A DNA stretch of 64,000 nucleotides, taken from Thalassotalea_E sp964620605 (GTDB lineage: Bacteria; Pseudomonadota; Gammaproteobacteria; Enterobacterales; Alteromonadaceae). Positions 62,085 through 64,000 of this stretch are shown in pieces. Position numbers and translations under genes: made by a program. The notes below the pieces were generated by a model. That model did not search any database. It saw nothing but the letters and a program-made list of their open reading frames with translations, and had not been told where the DNA came from. Location: contig CAZUHQ010000002.1 in NCBI GenBank assembly GCA_964620605.1, forward strand, positions 47,161 to 111,160, given 5' to 3'. The first letter of the stretch is position 1; each line of letters starts with the position of its first letter.

Positions 62085-63151
62085 CCAAGAGTAAAAATAA
62101 AACTAACAGTGCCGTGAAGAAACAGCGAGCGGTGGTGATTTGCCCTGGTCGCGGTACTTATAATAAGGAAGAATTAGGTTATTTATCGCGTTTTCACAGT
62201 GATAAGTCATCCTTTATCCAGCATATCGACCAATATCGGGCGCAGCAAAATCAGGTGGCGATTGCCGAGCTCGATGCCATGGATAAATACAGCATGCGGG
62301 TGCATACCGCCGGCGAAAATGCTTCGGCGCTGATTTATGCCTGTGCCCATGGTGATTTTCAGTCAATCGATACCGAACATTACGAGATAGTAGCGGTAAC
62401 CGGTAATTCCATGGGCTGGTATATCGCGCTGGCGGTGGCGGGAGCGTTAAAAGCCTATGGCGCAATTGAGCTGATCAACACCATGGGTTCTATGATGAAA
62501 AATGGTGTCATTGGCGGTCAGTTGATTTACCCGTTGGTAGATCAAAACTGGCAGCGAGATCAACAGCGCGAGCAGCAGGTATTGGCACTGGTAAATGAAG
62601 TAAACCAGCGGTCTGATTGTCAGGTACATGTTTCCATTCATCTAGGTGGCTACCTGGTGTTGGGTGGCGATAAAAATGGTTTGCAGGCGATGCAAGACGC
62701 CTTGCCGGTGATCGATGACAGATATCCGATGAACCTGTTTAACCATGCCGCGTTCCATACTCCTTTGCTTAATGATATTTCAGCGCAGGCCAAACAAGTG
62801 TTATCGCCGAGTATTTTTCATGCGCCAACGGTTCCGCTAATCGATGGCTTGGGCAATATCTGGCAGCCGTACTCAACCGATTGCCAAAAACTTTATGATT
62901 ATACTTTAGGCACTCAGGTAGTGGCACCTTATAATTTTAGTAAGGCAATTGAGGTTGCTGTGAAAGAATATGCCCCGGATAAGCTGATTATTTTAGGGCC
63001 GGGGGCAACCTTGGGCGGCTCGGTGGCGCAATGTTTAATCGAGCATAACTGGCAAGGTTTATCCTGTAAATCAGACTTTATTGAGCGCCAGAAGCAAGAT
63101 CCGTTTATATTATCTATGGGGATTGCCGAGCAGCGGGCGTTAGTGATTTAA
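62081..63151 (+). CDS. ACP S-malonyltransferase-like protein (FabD fold)
   Basis: An acyltransferase-fold protein of 356 residues. The nucleophile elbow is GNSMGWYIALA with Ser110; the usual FabD sequence is GHSLGE, so His next to Ser is replaced by Asn and the Glu by Trp. The second catalytic His is probably His226 (NHAAFHTPLLND). The start also shows the FabD-like VVICPGRGTYNKEELG. Coupled by ATGA to the E1 gene, it may handle an acyl group made by that enzyme or by GcdH. The changes at the active site mean the malonyl specificity should not be assumed. No terminator is seen after it. Confidence 0.75.
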   Translation: MTKSKNKTNSAVKKQRAVVICPGRGTYNKEELGYLSRFHSDKSSFIQHIDQYRAQQNQVAIAELDAMDKYSMRVHTAGENASALIYACAHGDFQSIDTEHYEIVAVTGNSMGWYIALAVAGALKAYGAIELINTMGSMMKNGVIGGQLIYPLVDQNWQRDQQREQQVLALVNEVNQRSDCQVHVSIHLGGYLVLGGDKNGLQAMQDALPVIDDRYPMNLFNHAAFHTPLLNDISAQAKQVLSPSIFHAPTVPLIDGLGNIWQPYSTDCQKLYDYTLGTQVVAPYNFSKAIEVAVKEYAPDKLIILGPGATLGGSVAQCLIEHNWQGLSCKSDFIERQKQDPFILSMGIAEQRALVI

Positions 63152-63183
63152 CGTCTGCGGTTGTTATTTATGAAGTGGAGTTA

Positions 63184-63197
63184 AGGATAAATATTCA
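63184..63197. promoter_or_regulatory. Candidate ARG box upstream of argR
   Basis: AGGATAAATATTCA matches 11 of 14 positions of the ArgR consensus TGAATAATTATTCA. A half-site TGAATAA lies further down at 63269. Self-regulation of argR is common. Confidence 0.4.
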
Positions 63198-63342
63198 ATT
63201 AAAAGTTATAAATATAGTCGATATTTAGCTTAGTCCCGGTTATTATTGAAAATTGCTGACATTTAAACTGAATAAAAAAGTAGGATTTGTCAGGGAAACT
63301 AGCTAAAATATCTGTTATTAATTGTTAGTTTTTAGGACGATA

Positions 63343-63813
63343 ATGACATCAGAGCGTAAGAAAAATGAGGCCGAATTAGTATTGGCGTTTAAAGCCTTGT
63401 TAAATGAACAATGTTACGGTTCTCAAAGTCAGTTGGCGGATGCCTTGGCTGAGCAAGGCTTTAAAAACATGTCGCAGGCTAAGATTTCCCGTTTGCTGTC
63501 AAAATTAGGCGCGGTAAAGATGCGCAACGCCAGCAATCAGGTGGTGTATATTTTACCGGATGAGCTGGCAATTCCTAAATCTCGTCAGGCGATTCAGTCT
63601 GTGGTTGTCAGTGTTAAGCACAATAATATGCAGATCATCGTTAAAACCGGTATTGGCGGTGCACCATTAATTTCCCGAATGCTGGATAGCATGGGAGAAT
63701 CCGCTGGTATTCTAGGTACCTTAGCCGGCGATGATACTATTTTTATCGCGCCGGTGGATGTCGCTAAAATTGACCAGATCACTGAAGATGTTAAACGTTT
63801 ATTGGATGTTTAG
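63343..63813 (+). CDS. argR: Arginine repressor ArgR
   Basis: A hexameric arginine-dependent repressor of 156 residues, the same length as E. coli ArgR. The N-terminal winged HTH has GSQSQLADALAEQGFKNMSQ and SRLLSKLGAVK. The C-terminal arginine-binding domain has GTLAGDDTIFIAP with the paired Asp residues that contact L-arginine. The start ATG 63343 with TAGGA upstream gives the family N-terminus MTSERKKNEAELV; an earlier in-frame start at 63322 is not needed. Confidence 0.96.
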   Translation: MTSERKKNEAELVLAFKALLNEQCYGSQSQLADALAEQGFKNMSQAKISRLLSKLGAVKMRNASNQVVYILPDELAIPKSRQAIQSVVVSVKHNNMQIIVKTGIGGAPLISRMLDSMGESAGILGTLAGDDTIFIAPVDVAKIDQITEDVKRLLDV

Positions 63814-63836
63814 TGCTTACTATCAATAGTTAGTGG

Positions 63837-63870
63837 AAAAGGAAGTGTTGAGCACTTCCTTTTTTGTTTT
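63837..63870 (+). terminator. Rho-independent terminator after argR
   Basis: AAAAGGAAGTG, loop TTGAG, CACTTCCTTTT, then TTTG TTTT. Eleven perfect pairs. Confidence 0.9.
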
Positions 63871-64000
63871 TAGCCCTAAACTATCTAATTCAGCAGATGG
63901 TTATCATCAAAAAAAGGGCTTTTCCTGAAAGGGTCAGTTGATAATATTATTTGGGTTTATCGGCTGACTGGTTTGTCGAGGTTGCTCGACGGCAACCAGA

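Noticed and set aside
1..64000. tRNA or rRNA genes, transposases, integrases or phage genes
   Set aside because: I looked for cloverleaf-like and conserved rRNA segments and for DDE or integrase motifs and saw none; a tRNAscan-SE run would settle the tRNA question.

Overview
The window reads as chromosome of a marine gammaproteobacterium of the order Alteromonadales, most like Colwelliaceae (Colwellia/Thalassotalea). This is an inference from the MSHA pilus locus followed by mreBCD-maf-rng-yhdP-nitrilase-tldD, from moderately AT-rich, densely packed genes, and from TonB receptors, DUF3019/MipA and LysR-gcdH loci typical of that group. No rRNA, tRNA, transposase, prophage or CRISPR array was found.

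Layout. (1) About 1-10.6 kb: distal half of an MSHA type IV pilus operon on the + strand (mshG partial, mshF, mshB, two mshA-type pilins, mshC, mshD, mshO, mshP, mshQ), with a small PEP-CTERM-like exported protein inserted before the giant adhesin-like mshQ. (2) 10.8-22 kb: cell-shape and housekeeping block mreB, mreC, mreD, maf, rng, yhdP, a nitrilase and tldD. The mreB-mreC gap is filled by two different palindromic repeats. (3) 22-30 kb: cvfB-like and terB-like genes on the minus strand, then a two-gene RND efflux operon and a PIN-PhoH ATPase. (4) 30-39.7 kb: a copper/silver resistance island with a CopL-like metal-rich protein, CusC, CusB carrying a C-terminal CusF-like domain, CusA, a MerR regulator with a textbook 19-bp-spacer promoter, the P-type ATPase CopA and a cupredoxin.

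(5) 39.9-45 kb: a decaying region. It holds a LacI regulator with an in-frame stop codon, an exported alpha/beta hydrolase, an AraC regulator, and a minus-strand reading frame that joins a piece of a GH1 beta-glucosidase to the last two thirds of a TonB receptor. I read this as the scar of a lost sugar-utilisation locus. (6) 45-55 kb: a large hybrid histidine kinase, a MarR regulator, and a minus-strand cluster of MipA/OmpV, DUF3019, an RstAB-like two-component system, a nucleotidyltransferase and a NahK-like sugar kinase. (7) 55-63.8 kb: a TonB receptor, then LysR divergent from gcdH, a fused E1 alpha/beta 2-oxoacid dehydrogenase and a malonyltransferase-like protein, ending with argR.

A thread running through the window is a family of short, non-coding, inverted-repeat elements of about 115-125 bp. 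There are four copies (mreB-mreC gap, araC-hydrolase gap, lysR-TonB receptor gap, gcdH-E1 gap) and two fragments. Their stems carry a compensatory base change and their ends form inverted repeats, so they look like MITE- or RUP-type mobile elements that can fold as RNA between genes. They are the best candidate here for undescribed structure. The GH1-TonB receptor chimera, the double major pilin and the degenerate CusF domain come next.
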